This document shows positions 16,875 through 26,010 of a DNA stretch of 54,947 nt, piece after piece. A program made the position numbers and the translations under genes. The stretch's first letter is position 1. Each line of letters opens with the position of its first letter. The stretch comes from F23-D06 sp002392325 (GTDB taxonomy: Bacteria; Bacteroidota; Bacteroidia; Bacteroidales; WCHB1-69): assembly GCA_946624065.1 (NCBI GenBank), contig CAMORT010000010.1:1-54947 (forward strand). The letters are read 5' to 3'. The notes below the pieces were generated by a model. The model did no database searches and was not told the DNA's origin. It was given only the letters and a program-made list of their open reading frames with translations.

Positions 16875-17576
16875 ATGAACTTTTTATTGTTATTGCAGGC
16901 AGCAACTGCCCAAACGACGCAGATGGCAGCCGAACAGGCGCCGCAGGTACAAGAGACTTCTTACTTCAAACTGGTGTTCGCCACCAACAGTTTGTGGATC
17001 ATGATCCCGCTGTTCTTGATGCTGGGATTTGCCATATATCTTTTTGTGAAAAAACTGATGGTGCTGAACCGCGCTTCGAAAGAGGAGTACAATTTCATGA
17101 ACAATATCCGTGATTTTATCCACGAAGGGAAATTGGATTCAGCCAAATCGCTCTGCAAAAGCAACGACAACCCTTCCGCCCGTCTGATTGATAAGGGCCT
17201 CTCCCGAATTGGCCGTCCGTTGGATGACATTCGTACCGCTGTGGAGAATGAGGGAAACATTGAGGTTGGCCGTCTTGAAAAAGGCGTTTCCGCGTTGGCC
17301 ACCATCGCTGCCATCGCCCCGATGCTCGGTTTTTTGGGCACTGTGGTGGGTATGGTTTCCGCATTCCACAACATGGCTGCCGACCCTAACAACTTCAACA
17401 TTGGTACACTTTCGTCCGGTATCTATACGGCTATGATTACCACCGTGGCCGGTTTGATTGTGGGTGTGATTGCTCTGGTGTTCCACAACCTGATTGTTTC
17501 CAAAATCTCCAATGTGGTCTATCAGCTTGAGGTGCGCACTACCGAATTTATGGATCTTCTTCACGAAAACGCTTAA
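16875..17576 (+). CDS. exbB: MotA/TolQ/ExbB proton channel subunit
   Basis: 233 residues. A first helix lies at about residues 37-60, after an N-terminal Gln/Ala-rich stretch. The conserved ExbB block follows: ISALATIAAIAPMLGFLGTV-like sequence near residues 135-158 and GIYTAMITTVAGLIVGVIAL at about 180-205. The protein forms the proton channel that powers TonB- or TolA-like partners. The exbD and tonB-like genes follow at 12 bases and with a 4-base overlap. Confidence 0.9.
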   Translation: MNFLLLLQAATAQTTQMAAEQAPQVQETSYFKLVFATNSLWIMIPLFLMLGFAIYLFVKKLMVLNRASKEEYNFMNNIRDFIHEGKLDSAKSLCKSNDNPSARLIDKGLSRIGRPLDDIRTAVENEGNIEVGRLEKGVSALATIAAIAPMLGFLGTVVGMVSAFHNMAADPNNFNIGTLSSGIYTAMITTVAGLIVGVIALVFHNLIVSKISNVVYQLEVRTTEFMDLLHENA

Positions 17577-17588
17577 AAGTTTCGCACT

Positions 17589-18029
17589 ATGGCTATTAGA
17601 ATGCAAAATAAGATTGATACGACATTCAGCGCCACGTCAATGTCCGACTTGGTGTTTCTGTTGTTGATTTTCTTTATGCTGACCTCTACCATGGTGTCGC
17701 CCAACGCCATTAACCTGGTGCTGCCGAAGAGCGACTCCGACAAACAACTGGTTTCCAAGAATGTGGAGGTCTATATCAATGAGGATCTGATGTACTTCGT
17801 CAATCCGGAGGGTTCCAACGCCCAACCGATTGCCTACGAACAGTTGCTTCCCGCCTTACAAAAGGCTGTGGAACACGATGATTCCGGCATGCAGTCCATC
17901 ATTCTCCGCGCCGACAAGTCCGTGCCGGTGGAGAACGTGGTCGCCTTGATGGATGTGCTGAATCAGTTGAATGAGCAAAGACCTGAAGAACAACGATATA
18001 AAATGGTGTTAGCCACCGAAGGAAAATGA
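17589..18029 (+). CDS. exbD: ExbD/TolR family subunit
   Basis: 146 residues. After a short cytoplasmic end there is one helix with the channel Asp in MSDLVFLLLIFFMLTSTMV. The periplasmic domain ends in a TolR-like fold (VENVVALMDVLNQL, YKMVLATEGK). It pairs with ExbB to form the proton-driven motor in the inner membrane. The stop overlaps the next start (ATGA at 18026-18029). Confidence 0.9.
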   Translation: MAIRMQNKIDTTFSATSMSDLVFLLLIFFMLTSTMVSPNAINLVLPKSDSDKQLVSKNVEVYINEDLMYFVNPEGSNAQPIAYEQLLPALQKAVEHDDSGMQSIILRADKSVPVENVVALMDVLNQLNEQRPEEQRYKMVLATEGK

Positions 18030-18730
18030 GCATGAATGACGAAAATAAAATGGAACAGAAGGACCGCATGTGGTCCGGGCTCTCGTCTCTGCTGTCGATA
18101 GCGCTCATCATTGTGCTGCTGTTGACATTCGGACTGAAGTCGCAGATTCCGCCTCCACCTCCCAAAAAGACTTTCTATGTGGAGTTGGACGCTGAAGTTG
18201 GCGGCGGTGGCGGTGGCGGCATGGATGCCCCGTCCCCGAACAAGGTTACAAACACGGCTGCACCCAATTATGCCACTCAAAATGCTTCGGCCGCACCTGC
18301 TGTGTCGCATTCCGAAAACACTAGCACAACCACAACACAGCCGGCCCAACCCAAAGTGGACCAAAGTGCCATGTTCAAAGGAGGTAAAGGCGGCTCGGGC
18401 AGTGGCGGAGGTCAAGGCTCTGGTATAGGCACGGGTGAGGGTAGTGGTCTTGGACCTGGCCAAGGAAGTGGGTCTGGCGGTGGTGTTGGTTATGGTACTG
18501 GATATAGAAAAAGGAGTGATATTAATACACGAGTTAGTGAAGAGGGACAAGTTTGTGTTGAAGTTCATGTGCTGGCAGATGGAACTGTCAGTGAGGCACG
18601 TGTCGTAAATAACAAAGAACATAAAACTACTATAACGAACCGCCAAATCCAGCAGCAGTGTGTGCAAGAAGCGAAGCGTGCCAAGTACAACCCAGGTAAG
18701 GAGGAGTTAAGAATCATCGTGTTCCGCTGA
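18026..18730 (+). CDS. TonB/TolA-like energy transducer with a Gly-rich linker
   Basis: 234 residues. One N-terminal helix (LSSLLSIALIIVLLLTFGL) is followed by a Pro run (IPPPPPKK). A long low-complexity linker has Gly-rich blocks at about residues 52-60 and 113-160. The C-terminal 70 residues (VCVEVHVLADGTVSEARVV, AKYNPGKEELRIIVF) form a TonB C-terminal-like fold. It should span the periplasm and pass ExbBD energy to outer-membrane partners. Gly/Ser where TonB usually has Pro/Lys makes this linker more flexible. TolA-like function cannot be excluded. Confidence 0.8.
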   Translation: MSMNDENKMEQKDRMWSGLSSLLSIALIIVLLLTFGLKSQIPPPPPKKTFYVELDAEVGGGGGGGMDAPSPNKVTNTAAPNYATQNASAAPAVSHSENTSTTTTQPAQPKVDQSAMFKGGKGGSGSGGGQGSGIGTGEGSGLGPGQGSGSGGGVGYGTGYRKRSDINTRVSEEGQVCVEVHVLADGTVSEARVVNNKEHKTTITNRQIQQQCVQEAKRAKYNPGKEELRIIVFR

Positions 18731-18905
18731 TTCTTTTCTTTGTGTTCTCTGTGTCCTTAGTGTTTAATTAACACAAAGAGCACAAAGGGCACAAAGGGCA
18801 CAAAGGAGCGCTGAAGTGTTCCACGGAAAATTTTCTCTGTGTTCTCTGTGTCCTTAGTGTTTAATTAACACAAAAACCACAAAGACCACAAAGGGCACGA
18901 AGGGG
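18731..18905. repeat. Two nonamer inverted-repeat units
   Basis: Each unit has left-arm nonamers (CTTTGTGTT, CTCTGTGTC, CTTAGTGTT), a centre TTAATTAA, and right-arm nonamers in the opposite orientation (AACACAAAG, CACAAAGGG). Unit 1 covers about 18735-18812 and unit 2 about 18833-18900; the left half and centre are almost identical. Each can fold into a long hairpin. No gene lies here. Confidence 0.8.
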
Positions 18906-18910
18906 CAGTG

Positions 18911-19294
18911 CTACAAATCTCCACAGATAACTCTTTTTATTCCACCGTTTATCATCTTTTCAACATTAAAATTCAGTAGCAATCCCAGTTTGTAGTTGCC
19001 TAACTTAAGATAGGTTAATGTTTGTGCTAAATGAATACCCGCTAATGCTGCCACACTTTTGGTCTCTATTACAACCTTTTGTTCTACCAGTAAGTCAATC
19101 CTGAAAGCATGCTCTATCACCAGATCCTGATATACTATAGGCAATGATTTTTCTTTTTCAACACGTAAACCTCTTGAAATCAACTCGTAGAACAGACATT
19201 CTTGATATGTTTTCTCCAACAATCCTGGTCCGAAAAAAGAATGCACCTTTATGGCTGCATCAACAATAATCTTAGATATTTCATTCTCGTTCAT
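18911..19294 (-). CDS. GxxExxY protein (PD-(D/E)XK-like)
   Basis: 127 residues from MNENEISK; the longer frame adds nine residues. The naming motif is GLLEKTY near residue 32. The nuclease-like core is RIDLLVEQKVVIETKSV, with an Asp and an E-x-K spaced as in PD-(D/E)XK folds. The tail LAQTLTYLKLGNYKLGLLLNF is also typical. The function of the family is unknown. It is bracketed by nonamer repeats of one consensus, with two units on its 3' side and degenerate copies beyond its 5' side at 19407-19436, which hints at movement or shared origin (inference). Confidence 0.85.
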   Translation of the reverse strand: MNENEISKIIVDAAIKVHSFFGPGLLEKTYQECLFYELISRGLRVEKEKSLPIVYQDLVIEHAFRIDLLVEQKVVIETKSVAALAGIHLAQTLTYLKLGNYKLGLLLNFNVEKMINGGIKRVICGDL

Positions 19295-19404
19295 GGTTGT
19301 GAATTTTTGGCAAAAATACAATAAATAGTAAATAAAAAGTTAATATATTAATAATTTTTCTTGTATCATATTGTAAAATACTGATAACCAGCATACTATA
19401 ATTA

Positions 19405-19436
19405 TAAATCTTTGCGCTCTTTGCGTCTTTCGTGTA
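19405..19436. repeat. Degenerate nonamers before folC
   Basis: CTTTGCGCT, CTTTGCGT and CTTTCGTGT follow one another directly before the folC start. They are diverged versions of the nonamer at 18731-18905. Confidence 0.6.
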
Positions 19437-19439
19437 AAA

Positions 19440-20720
19440 ATGTACAAATCTCTCCTCGAAGAAATATTCCACGCCTACCCGATGTACCACAAAATCGGCT
19501 CCGCGGCGTACAAAGAAGGCCTCGAAAACATTGAGGCCCTGTTAAATATTGTCGGGAATCCCGAAAAGAAACTGAAAGCAGTCCATATTGCCGGCACCAA
19601 CGGCAAAGGGTCTGTGGCGCACTTGACCGCTTCTTACTGTCAGGAACGCGGTCTGAAAACAGGGCTGTTCACCTCTCCGCATCTGGTGGACTTTCGCGAA
19701 CGGATCCGCATCAACGGCGATATGATTACGGAAGAGCAGGTGCTGGATTTCTTTAATCGCTACAAACCCGAATTTGACAAACTCGAACCCTCTTTTTTTG
19801 AGATGACCACAGCGCTGGCATTCTGGCACTTTGCCGAACAGAATGTGGATGTGGCTGTTGTGGAAGTAGGCCTTGGCGGTCGGTTGGATGCCACCAATGT
19901 GCTGCATCCTCTACTCTCCGTGATTACGAATATATCATTGGAACACACGCAATTGCTGGGTGATACCATCGCAAAAATTGCGTTTGAAAAAGCTGGCATC
20001 ATCAAGAAAGACACTCCTGTTGTAGTGGGAGAATTCCACCCCGAGAGTTTCCCTGTGTTTACGGATATTGCGGAGAAAAACAACGCCCCGCTGTTTCTGG
20101 CGGAGGATAATTATACCATCAACGGCGATTTGTCTGATTGTGCCATATTGGATGTGACAGGAAAAACATTGTATGAGCATGTTGAACTGCCGATACAAGG
20201 CGAATACCAGCGCAAAAACCTGCGTACTTTCCTGCAAGTGGCGGACCTTTTGGACCAACTGATGCCCACCGATAAGGATGTGACCGTGGAGGCCATCCGC
20301 AATGTGGTGAAAAATACCGGATTGATGGGCCGTTGGCAAATGCTCCGGCACGAACCGCTGACCATTTGCGATGTTGGTCACAATGTGGGCGGTTTGTCAC
20401 TGACCATGAAACAATTGGTCGCAATGCCCTGCCGCCAACTCCGCATCGTGTTCGGGATGGTTGCGGACAAGGATATCGAACATGTGCTGCCCTTGCTGCC
20501 CCAACAGGCCGTCTATTATGTGAGTCAGGCACACATTGAGCGCGCCCTCGATGGCGATCAGTTGGCGTCTCGCATGTCAGCGAAAGGTTTGCAACCACGC
20601 GTGTACCCATCCATTCACGAGGCCTTCCGCGCCGCACAATCCGATGCCGCCCCCGATGATATTGTGTTTGTGGGTGGCAGTTGCTTTGTGGTGGGCGAAC
20701 TGCTGCAGGAATTGAAATAA
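19440..20720 (+). CDS. folC: Dihydrofolate synthase / folylpolyglutamate synthase
   Basis: 426 residues, the normal family length. Mur-ligase ATP loop IAGTNGKGSVAHLTAS lies near residue 50 and the signature LEHTQLLGDTIAKIAFEKAGI near residue 165. The C-terminal domain starts near 290 (GRWQMLRHEPLTICDVGHN). The cytoplasmic enzyme adds glutamate to dihydropteroate and folates using ATP. It stands alone between repeat-rich gaps and starts four bases after the nonamer tract. Confidence 0.92.
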   Translation: MYKSLLEEIFHAYPMYHKIGSAAYKEGLENIEALLNIVGNPEKKLKAVHIAGTNGKGSVAHLTASYCQERGLKTGLFTSPHLVDFRERIRINGDMITEEQVLDFFNRYKPEFDKLEPSFFEMTTALAFWHFAEQNVDVAVVEVGLGGRLDATNVLHPLLSVITNISLEHTQLLGDTIAKIAFEKAGIIKKDTPVVVGEFHPESFPVFTDIAEKNNAPLFLAEDNYTINGDLSDCAILDVTGKTLYEHVELPIQGEYQRKNLRTFLQVADLLDQLMPTDKDVTVEAIRNVVKNTGLMGRWQMLRHEPLTICDVGHNVGGLSLTMKQLVAMPCRQLRIVFGMVADKDIEHVLPLLPQQAVYYVSQAHIERALDGDQLASRMSAKGLQPRVYPSIHEAFRAAQSDAAPDDIVFVGGSCFVVGELLQELK

Positions 20721-20734
20721 TCCCAACCCCCATC

Positions 20735-20795
20735 ATCCTTTGTGCCCTTTGTGTTCTTTGTGTTTCTCTTTGTGTTTCTCTTTGTGTTAATTTTT
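20735..20795. repeat. Nonamer repeat tract after folC
   Basis: CTTTGTGCC, CTTTGTGTT and two longer CTTTGTGTTTCT copies, then CTTTGTGTTAA and a T run at about 20790-20797. Same consensus as at 18731-18905, one orientation only. The T run could let transcripts end here. Confidence 0.7.
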
Positions 20796-20819
20796 TTCCC
20801 ATCGTCCATATTGTTTTTG

Positions 20820-20827
20820 TATATTTG
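20820..20827 (+). promoter_or_regulatory. -7 box TATATTTG for the mosaic oxidoreductase gene
   Basis: TATATTTG fits TAnnTTTG, 64 bases before the ATG at 20892. The -33 region is a T/C tract without a clear TTG. Confidence 0.4.
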
Positions 20828-20891
20828 CCCACTTTTTTAAGTGAAAAATATTACAACAACAACGAATTTATAATTATCAAAAACAGCTAGT

Positions 20892-23800
20892 ATGTACAAG
20901 ATTCAGCACCACCCCATTCTGGATATTCCTGAAAGCGAATTGGTTACTTTCGAATATAAAGGCCAAACCGTACAAGCGCAAAAAGGATACACAATCGCCG
21001 CCGCTTTACATCAGGCGGGATTCCCTATACACAGTCACAGTTTGACGGGCCGCGAGCGCAGCATGGACTGCGGTATCGGCAAGTGCGGTGCGTGCGAGAT
21101 GCTGGTCGATGGCGTCGTGAAGAGAATTTGCATCACCAAGGTAGATGGCGTGAAAAAAGTGGAGGAAATCGCCCACAACTATCTTCCCGACACCACAGCA
21201 GTGAAAAACGAGGATGGCGTGAAAGTCTATAAGACCCAAGTCGTCATCATTGGTGCGGGCCCTGCCGGTCTGGCGTGCCGCGAAGAACTCAACAAACTGT
21301 ACATCCCCAATATTGTTATCGACAACAACGACCGCATAGGCGGCCAGTTCACCATGCAGACTCACCAGTTCTTCTTCTTCGAGAAAGAGCAAAAATACGG
21401 CGGCATGCGTGGTTTCGACATCGCCAAAACGCTGGCCGGTGACGACCATTCCGGCATCATGCTGAATAGCACGGTATGGGATATTCTGGAAGGCAAGCGT
21501 GTGGCTGTCAAGAATATGGAGGATAACAGCATCTTTTTTGTGGATGCCAACTACCTCGTCGTGGCCACGGGCGCATTCCCGTTCATGCCTACTTTCGAAA
21601 ACGATGATCTGCCGGGCGTATATACCGCCGCTGTGGTGCAAAAGATGATGAATCTGCAACATACGCTGCTCGGCAAGCGCATTTTGACCATCGGTGCCGG
21701 CAACATTGGCTATCTTACTTCGTATCAGGCCATGCAGGCCGGTGCTCAAGTGGTAGCCATCGTGGAGGCTATGGACCATGAGGGAGGTTTCCCCGTGCAA
21801 GCCAACCGTGTGCGCAGATTGGGCATCCCAATCATCACTTCTCACACGTTGCTGAAAGCGATTCCTAATGAAGATCATACCGGCGTTGTGGGCGCAGTGA
21901 TTGCGGAATGCAAGAATTTCAAACCTGTGCCCGGTACAGAACGGATTATCAAAGATATAGACTTGATTAATATTTGTACCGGCTTGAAGCCCGACAATCT
22001 GATTTTGGAAAAGGGCAAGGTTACCTTCGGTCTCAACACATATGGTGTAGGTGACGCCACGCGCGTGGGCGAGGGCACTTGCGCCGTGCTCCGGGGCAAA
22101 CAAGCCGCCATGGAGATCGCCCAATCGATGAATGTGCGTTTCAACTATGACGACTATCTGGCTGTGACCAAGGATTATGCGGATTCACAACAACATCCGG
22201 TGCGCGTGCTCGACAAACCGAACAGACCGACTGGTGAGCGCCTGAACAAACCGTTCGTGATGGCCGATTGCTTGTACGGATTCGCTTGTAACCCGTGCTC
22301 TTTTGCCTGCCCACAAGGCGCTATCACCAAGATTGCCACCAACACGGTGCCGCAAATCGATTACAACAAGTGCATCGGTTGTATGAAGTGCGTGAACCAC
22401 TGCCCTGGCCTGGCCCTGTTTGGTTACAACATACCCAAAAACTGGTTGTTCCTGCCGTTTGAGTACGATGCAGAGGAAAATGCTGAGGTATATCTCGTGA
22501 ATGATAATGGCCAAAAAGTGGGCGAAGGCGTGATTGAGAAGATTACAAAGGGTGAAAACAAGACCAATGTTGCCCGCGTGAAAGCGCTGAATGTGGAAGG
22601 CGAGGCCATGCTGGAAATCACTGGCTTCGTCTTGAAAGACAGATATCCCGAACCGCTGAATTGGCAAGAAGTTGGGCAGAACGAAGAGGATCCCGCATTC
22701 GTCTGTCACTGCGACGATGTCAAGATTGAAACCATTTTGGCGGCCGTGAAGGGCAAAAAGATAATTTCTGTGGACGAGTTGAAGCACATCACCCGTATCG
22801 GTATGGGTCCGTGCCGTGGCAAACGCTGTATTCCGCGTGTGAAATTGCTGCTGGCAGGCCATGGCGTGGAGGTTGTGGGCGACGCCACCCCGCGCGGCCC
22901 ACTCTCTTCCCAGCTCAACATTGGCGAGCTTTGCCCGAGCGAAAAACCGGCGGAGTTTGTGACAAATGTTAACGGGAAACCCACCAAGAAAGTGGAATGC
23001 GATGTGTTTGTGGCCGGTGGCGGCATCACCGGTAGTGGTCTGTTCCGTTATTTTGCGGAGGCAGGCAAGAAAGTGGTGCTTTGCAACGCTGAACGCGGTT
23101 CCTCATGGCGCTGCATCGGCGGCGGACGCCCCAGTTTCTCGGTGCCCGAGATCGCCGACATTGCGGAACACAACCGCGCTATCTTCGAATCCATCCAGAA
23201 AGTGACCAATATCAACTACAAACCCACCCGCTATGTGGGATTCGCACACGATGAGGCCAATTACAAGGCACTTGAAAAATCGCTGGAGTGGTCTGATGGT
23301 TACATGGTGGACAAAAAGGACTTTGTGAAAGAGGTCTCACCCTATTTCAACCCGAATTTGAACACATATCAGGCCGCCTGCATCACCAATGCCTGCTGGC
23401 AGGCCACACCTGGTCCCACGATCAACTATATCCGCAATATTGCCATTGAGCATGGCGGGGTGTTGCTGGAGGATACGCGATTGATAGAAGTGCAGAAGAC
23501 CGCCAAGGGCTTTATGGCGCTGGTGTTTACGCATGACAAAGAATATGTGGAGTACCACTGCGAGCATTTTGTGAACTCGTTAGGACCGAGTGCCAACAAG
23601 TTTGCCGAGCAATTGGGTATGTATCTCGGTTTGTATCCAATTAAGCACCAGGCATTTATCACCCATCGTCTGCCGATGTTAGGTAAGGATGGCGATTCGT
23701 TGGATATGCTGATTGACCGCCGTAAGTACAAAGGATTTTCCGCCGTGTATGGCCAACAGTTTGCCGAAACCGGCCAGATTATCGGGTGCGCTTCGCCCGC

Positions 23801-24122
23801 GACTGAGCAGTTGCAGGCAGGCAAAGAGTTGAAATACAATACGCAAGACTTCCTGCAGGTGTGCGCCGAGATGTTCATCGACTGGATTCCGCAGTTGAAG
23901 AATGTCAGTTTCCAAGCCACCTGGGCGGGTTATTACACAGAACCGCGTTACATCGTGGATCCGGAGCACGGCCTGTTGGTTGGTATGCGTGGACACGGCT
24001 TCATGCTGGGACAGTATTTGGCAAAGATTTATGTTGACAAATATTTGGGCAAAGAGGCCCCGTCATACATGTCGCGTCTGGCTGTCAGCGGCGACGGTTT
24101 GAGCGAGAATGCGTTCCAGTAA
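20892..24122 (+). CDS. Mosaic FAD/Fe-S oxidoreductase (HcnABC/sarcosine-oxidase-like fusion)
   Basis: 1076 residues with five modules. (1) 1-100: 2Fe-2S domain with Cys60, 65, 68 and 80 (CGIGKCGAC). (2) About 115-430: FAD/NAD(P) disulfide-reductase fold, VVIIGAGPAGLACREEL. (3) About 455-510: two 4Fe-4S motifs, the second CIGCMKCVNHCP. (4) About 602-655: BFD-type 2Fe-2S domain, VCHCDD and GPCRGKRC. (5) About 700-1076: D-amino-acid-oxidase-like FAD domain, DVFVAGGGITGSG. Modules 1, 2, 4 and 5 correspond to subunits of amino-acid or opine dehydrogenases and hydrogen cyanide synthase. A secondary or N-methyl amine such as proline, hydroxyproline, sarcosine or glycine is a likely substrate class, but no neighbour identifies it. 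Confidence 0.75.
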   Translation: MYKIQHHPILDIPESELVTFEYKGQTVQAQKGYTIAAALHQAGFPIHSHSLTGRERSMDCGIGKCGACEMLVDGVVKRICITKVDGVKKVEEIAHNYLPDTTAVKNEDGVKVYKTQVVIIGAGPAGLACREELNKLYIPNIVIDNNDRIGGQFTMQTHQFFFFEKEQKYGGMRGFDIAKTLAGDDHSGIMLNSTVWDILEGKRVAVKNMEDNSIFFVDANYLVVATGAFPFMPTFENDDLPGVYTAAVVQKMMNLQHTLLGKRILTIGAGNIGYLTSYQAMQAGAQVVAIVEAMDHEGGFPVQANRVRRLGIPIITSHTLLKAIPNEDHTGVVGAVIAECKNFKPVPGTERIIKDIDLINICTGLKPDNLILEKGKVTFGLNTYGVGDATRVGEGTCAVLRGKQAAMEIAQSMNVRFNYDDYLAVTKDYADSQQHPVRVLDKPNRPTGERLNKPFVMADCLYGFACNPCSFACPQGAITKIATNTVPQIDYNKCIGCMKCVNHCPGLALFGYNIPKNWLFLPFEYDAEENAEVYLVNDNGQKVGEGVIEKITKGENKTNVARVKALNVEGEAMLEITGFVLKDRYPEPLNWQEVGQNEEDPAFVCHCDDVKIETILAAVKGKKIISVDELKHITRIGMGPCRGKRCIPRVKLLLAGHGVEVVGDATPRGPLSSQLNIGELCPSEKPAEFVTNVNGKPTKKVECDVFVAGGGITGSGLFRYFAEAGKKVVLCNAERGSSWRCIGGGRPSFSVPEIADIAEHNRAIFESIQKVTNINYKPTRYVGFAHDEANYKALEKSLEWSDGYMVDKKDFVKEVSPYFNPNLNTYQAACITNACWQATPGPTINYIRNIAIEHGGVLLEDTRLIEVQKTAKGFMALVFTHDKEYVEYHCEHFVNSLGPSANKFAEQLGMYLGLYPIKHQAFITHRLPMLGKDGDSLDMLIDRRKYKGFSAVYGQQFAETGQIIGCASPATEQLQAGKELKYNTQDFLQVCAEMFIDWIPQLKNVSFQATWAGYYTEPRYIVDPEHGLLVGMRGHGFMLGQYLAKIYVDKYLGKEAPSYMSRLAVSGDGLSENAFQ

Positions 24123-24149
24123 ACAGTTGGTTTTTACGATATTACACAA

Positions 24150-24181
24150 AGAGTCGTCAGGTTTTGGGCGACTCTTTTTTT
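24150..24181 (+). terminator. Terminator after the mosaic oxidoreductase
   Basis: AAGAGTCG (24150-24157) pairs with CGACTCTT (24170-24177) across a 12-nt loop and runs into T residues ending at 24181. Confidence 0.85.
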
Positions 24182-24187
24182 CCGCCC

Positions 24188-24217
24188 TTGTCATTTATGT
24201 ATGATTTTGTATTTTTG
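24188..24217 (+). promoter_or_regulatory. Full Bacteroidota promoter for the PpiC gene
   Basis: TTG at 24188-24190, a 19-base spacer and TATTTTTG at 24210-24217 match the TTG-N19-TAnnTTTG consensus exactly. The start codon is 46 bases further on. Confidence 0.7.
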
Positions 24218-24263
24218 CAGACTCAAAAAAGTATTGATATAAGAAGTTAATTGAAAGAATAAA

Positions 24264-26009
24264 ATGAAAAGAATAACATCTCTATTGGTTGCTGTCTTGT
24301 GTGCAGGCGTACTGTTTGCGCAAAACAACAGCGATGTTTTGGTTAAAGTTGGAAAAGAGAATATTACGAAAGAGGCATTCCTGAATGCGTACCAGAAAAA
24401 CAACTCATTGGAGAAAGCCTCTGAGCAGGATTTACGCGAGTATCTTGACCTTTTCGTCAATTACCGTATGAAGGTTCAGGAAGCGGAAGAGTTGAAAATG
24501 GACACATCGGCCGCATTCCAGAGAGAGCTGGCATCGTATAAAAACCAGTCATCCCAGCAGTATCTTGTTGACACAGAGGTGAGTGAGCGCTTGTTGGACG
24601 AAGCTTTCGAACGCGCTAAAACGCAAGTGAGGGCTTCCCATATTCTGATTCAGTGTGCCCCAACAGCATCTCCTAAAGATACTTTGGCGGCATATCATAA
24701 AATTATGCAGATTCGAGAGAAAGTGATGAAAGGGCTTGACTTCAACCAAGCTGCCGAGCTCTATTCTGACGATCCTTCCGCACGTGATTATGTCAATCCG
24801 CAAAACAACCGGATACAGCATGGTAATCGTGGTGAGTTGGGCTTTTTCTCCGTTTTGGATATGATTTATCCTTTCGAGTGCGCTGCTTTTGAGACACCCG
24901 TTGGTGAGGTCTCTATGCCAGTGCGCACCCAATTCGGGTATCATATTGTATATGTGCAAGAGCGTGTTCCGGCAATGGCAAAAATTTATCTCTCCCAGAT
25001 TTTCATTGCCGACACCTTGGCCCCCACGGGCAATTCGCCTGCCCCGATAAAGGCCAAACTCGCTGATTTGCAACGCCGTATCAATGATGGCACCAGCACT
25101 TTTGAAGAGCTGGCTCGCGAGTTTTCAGATGATGTGGCCACCAAAAACGAGGGTGGTGTGATGCAACCGTTCTCACCCAGCAAGCGTCCCGGACGCTATG
25201 TGTCTGCCGCCATTCATCTCAAACCCGGCCAGGTTTCCGAACCGGTGGCCTCCTTCTTGGGATGGCACTACCTTAAACTCGACTCCATCATTTATGTGCA
25301 AATGAACGAAGAGGGGCGCTATCTGCTCAAAAACCGTTTGTCACGCGACCCGCGCTCACACAAGAGCCAGAATTCTTTTATCGCAAAACTGAAGAAAGAG
25401 TACAACTATGAAGAAAGCGGCAAAAAGGCAGCAATGAAGTATTTCAAGAAAAATCTGAAAGAATCTTTCTTCTCTTCTAAATCTGAAAATGTGGACGATC
25501 TTCCAGGTATCAAGAATCTTAAGCCCATGTGCACCTTCGCTGACCAGTCGTTGACCCCCTATCAGTTCGGTCGCTTCTTCACCCGTTTCAAAGGCGCTAA
25601 TCTTAAAGGGACAGCGGTGGAATTTTTGGAAAGAATATTCCCGGATTTTGTCGGCGAAAATATGATGATGTATGAGAAAGCGCATCTTGAAGACAAATAC
25701 CCTGAATTCAGAGATTTAGTTAATGAATTCCATGATGGTATGCTTCTTTATGAAATCAACTCCAAGAAGGTTTGGAACGCCGCCGCTGAAGATTCTGTTG
25801 GGTTGGACAACTTTTATCAGTCCATTAAGACACAATATCCTACCGTGGACTCCACCGGACAGGCAACCTATAAACCGTTGAGCGAAATCCGCGCTTCCGT
25901 CATCAACAAGTATCAGGATTATCTGGAAAACCAATGGGTGAAACAACTTCATGAGAAATATCCTGTTGTAGTGGATGAAAAAGTGTTCCAGTCCATTCTG
26001 AAACGATAA
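24264..26009 (+). CDS. SurA-like periplasmic chaperone with two PpiC domains
   Basis: 581 residues. The signal peptide ends near GVLFAQ. An N-terminal SurA-like helical part (about 25-110) is followed by two parvulin domains at about 120-232 (RASHILIQCAP, GELGFFSVLDMI, FGYHIVYV) and 236-345 (AKIYLSQIFI, GGVMQPFSPSK, LGWHYLKL). A C-terminal helical region of about 230 residues follows. The protein should help outer-membrane proteins fold and isomerise X-Pro bonds in the periplasm. It starts an operon with the lipoprotein that begins two bases after its stop. Confidence 0.88.
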   Translation: MKRITSLLVAVLCAGVLFAQNNSDVLVKVGKENITKEAFLNAYQKNNSLEKASEQDLREYLDLFVNYRMKVQEAEELKMDTSAAFQRELASYKNQSSQQYLVDTEVSERLLDEAFERAKTQVRASHILIQCAPTASPKDTLAAYHKIMQIREKVMKGLDFNQAAELYSDDPSARDYVNPQNNRIQHGNRGELGFFSVLDMIYPFECAAFETPVGEVSMPVRTQFGYHIVYVQERVPAMAKIYLSQIFIADTLAPTGNSPAPIKAKLADLQRRINDGTSTFEELAREFSDDVATKNEGGVMQPFSPSKRPGRYVSAAIHLKPGQVSEPVASFLGWHYLKLDSIIYVQMNEEGRYLLKNRLSRDPRSHKSQNSFIAKLKKEYNYEESGKKAAMKYFKKNLKESFFSSKSENVDDLPGIKNLKPMCTFADQSLTPYQFGRFFTRFKGANLKGTAVEFLERIFPDFVGENMMMYEKAHLEDKYPEFRDLVNEFHDGMLLYEINSKKVWNAAAEDSVGLDNFYQSIKTQYPTVDSTGQATYKPLSEIRASVINKYQDYLENQWVKQLHEKYPVVVDEKVFQSILKR

Positions 26010-26010
26010 G

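Noticed and set aside
20119..20832. 237-residue minus-strand frame over the folC end
   Set aside because: Arg/Thr-rich translation through the nonamer repeats, antisense to folC, no recognisable feature.
21006..22124. 372-residue antisense frame in the mosaic oxidoreductase gene
   Set aside because: The sense strand encodes clear Fe-S and FAD motifs across the same bases; the antisense product is His/Leu-rich without family features.
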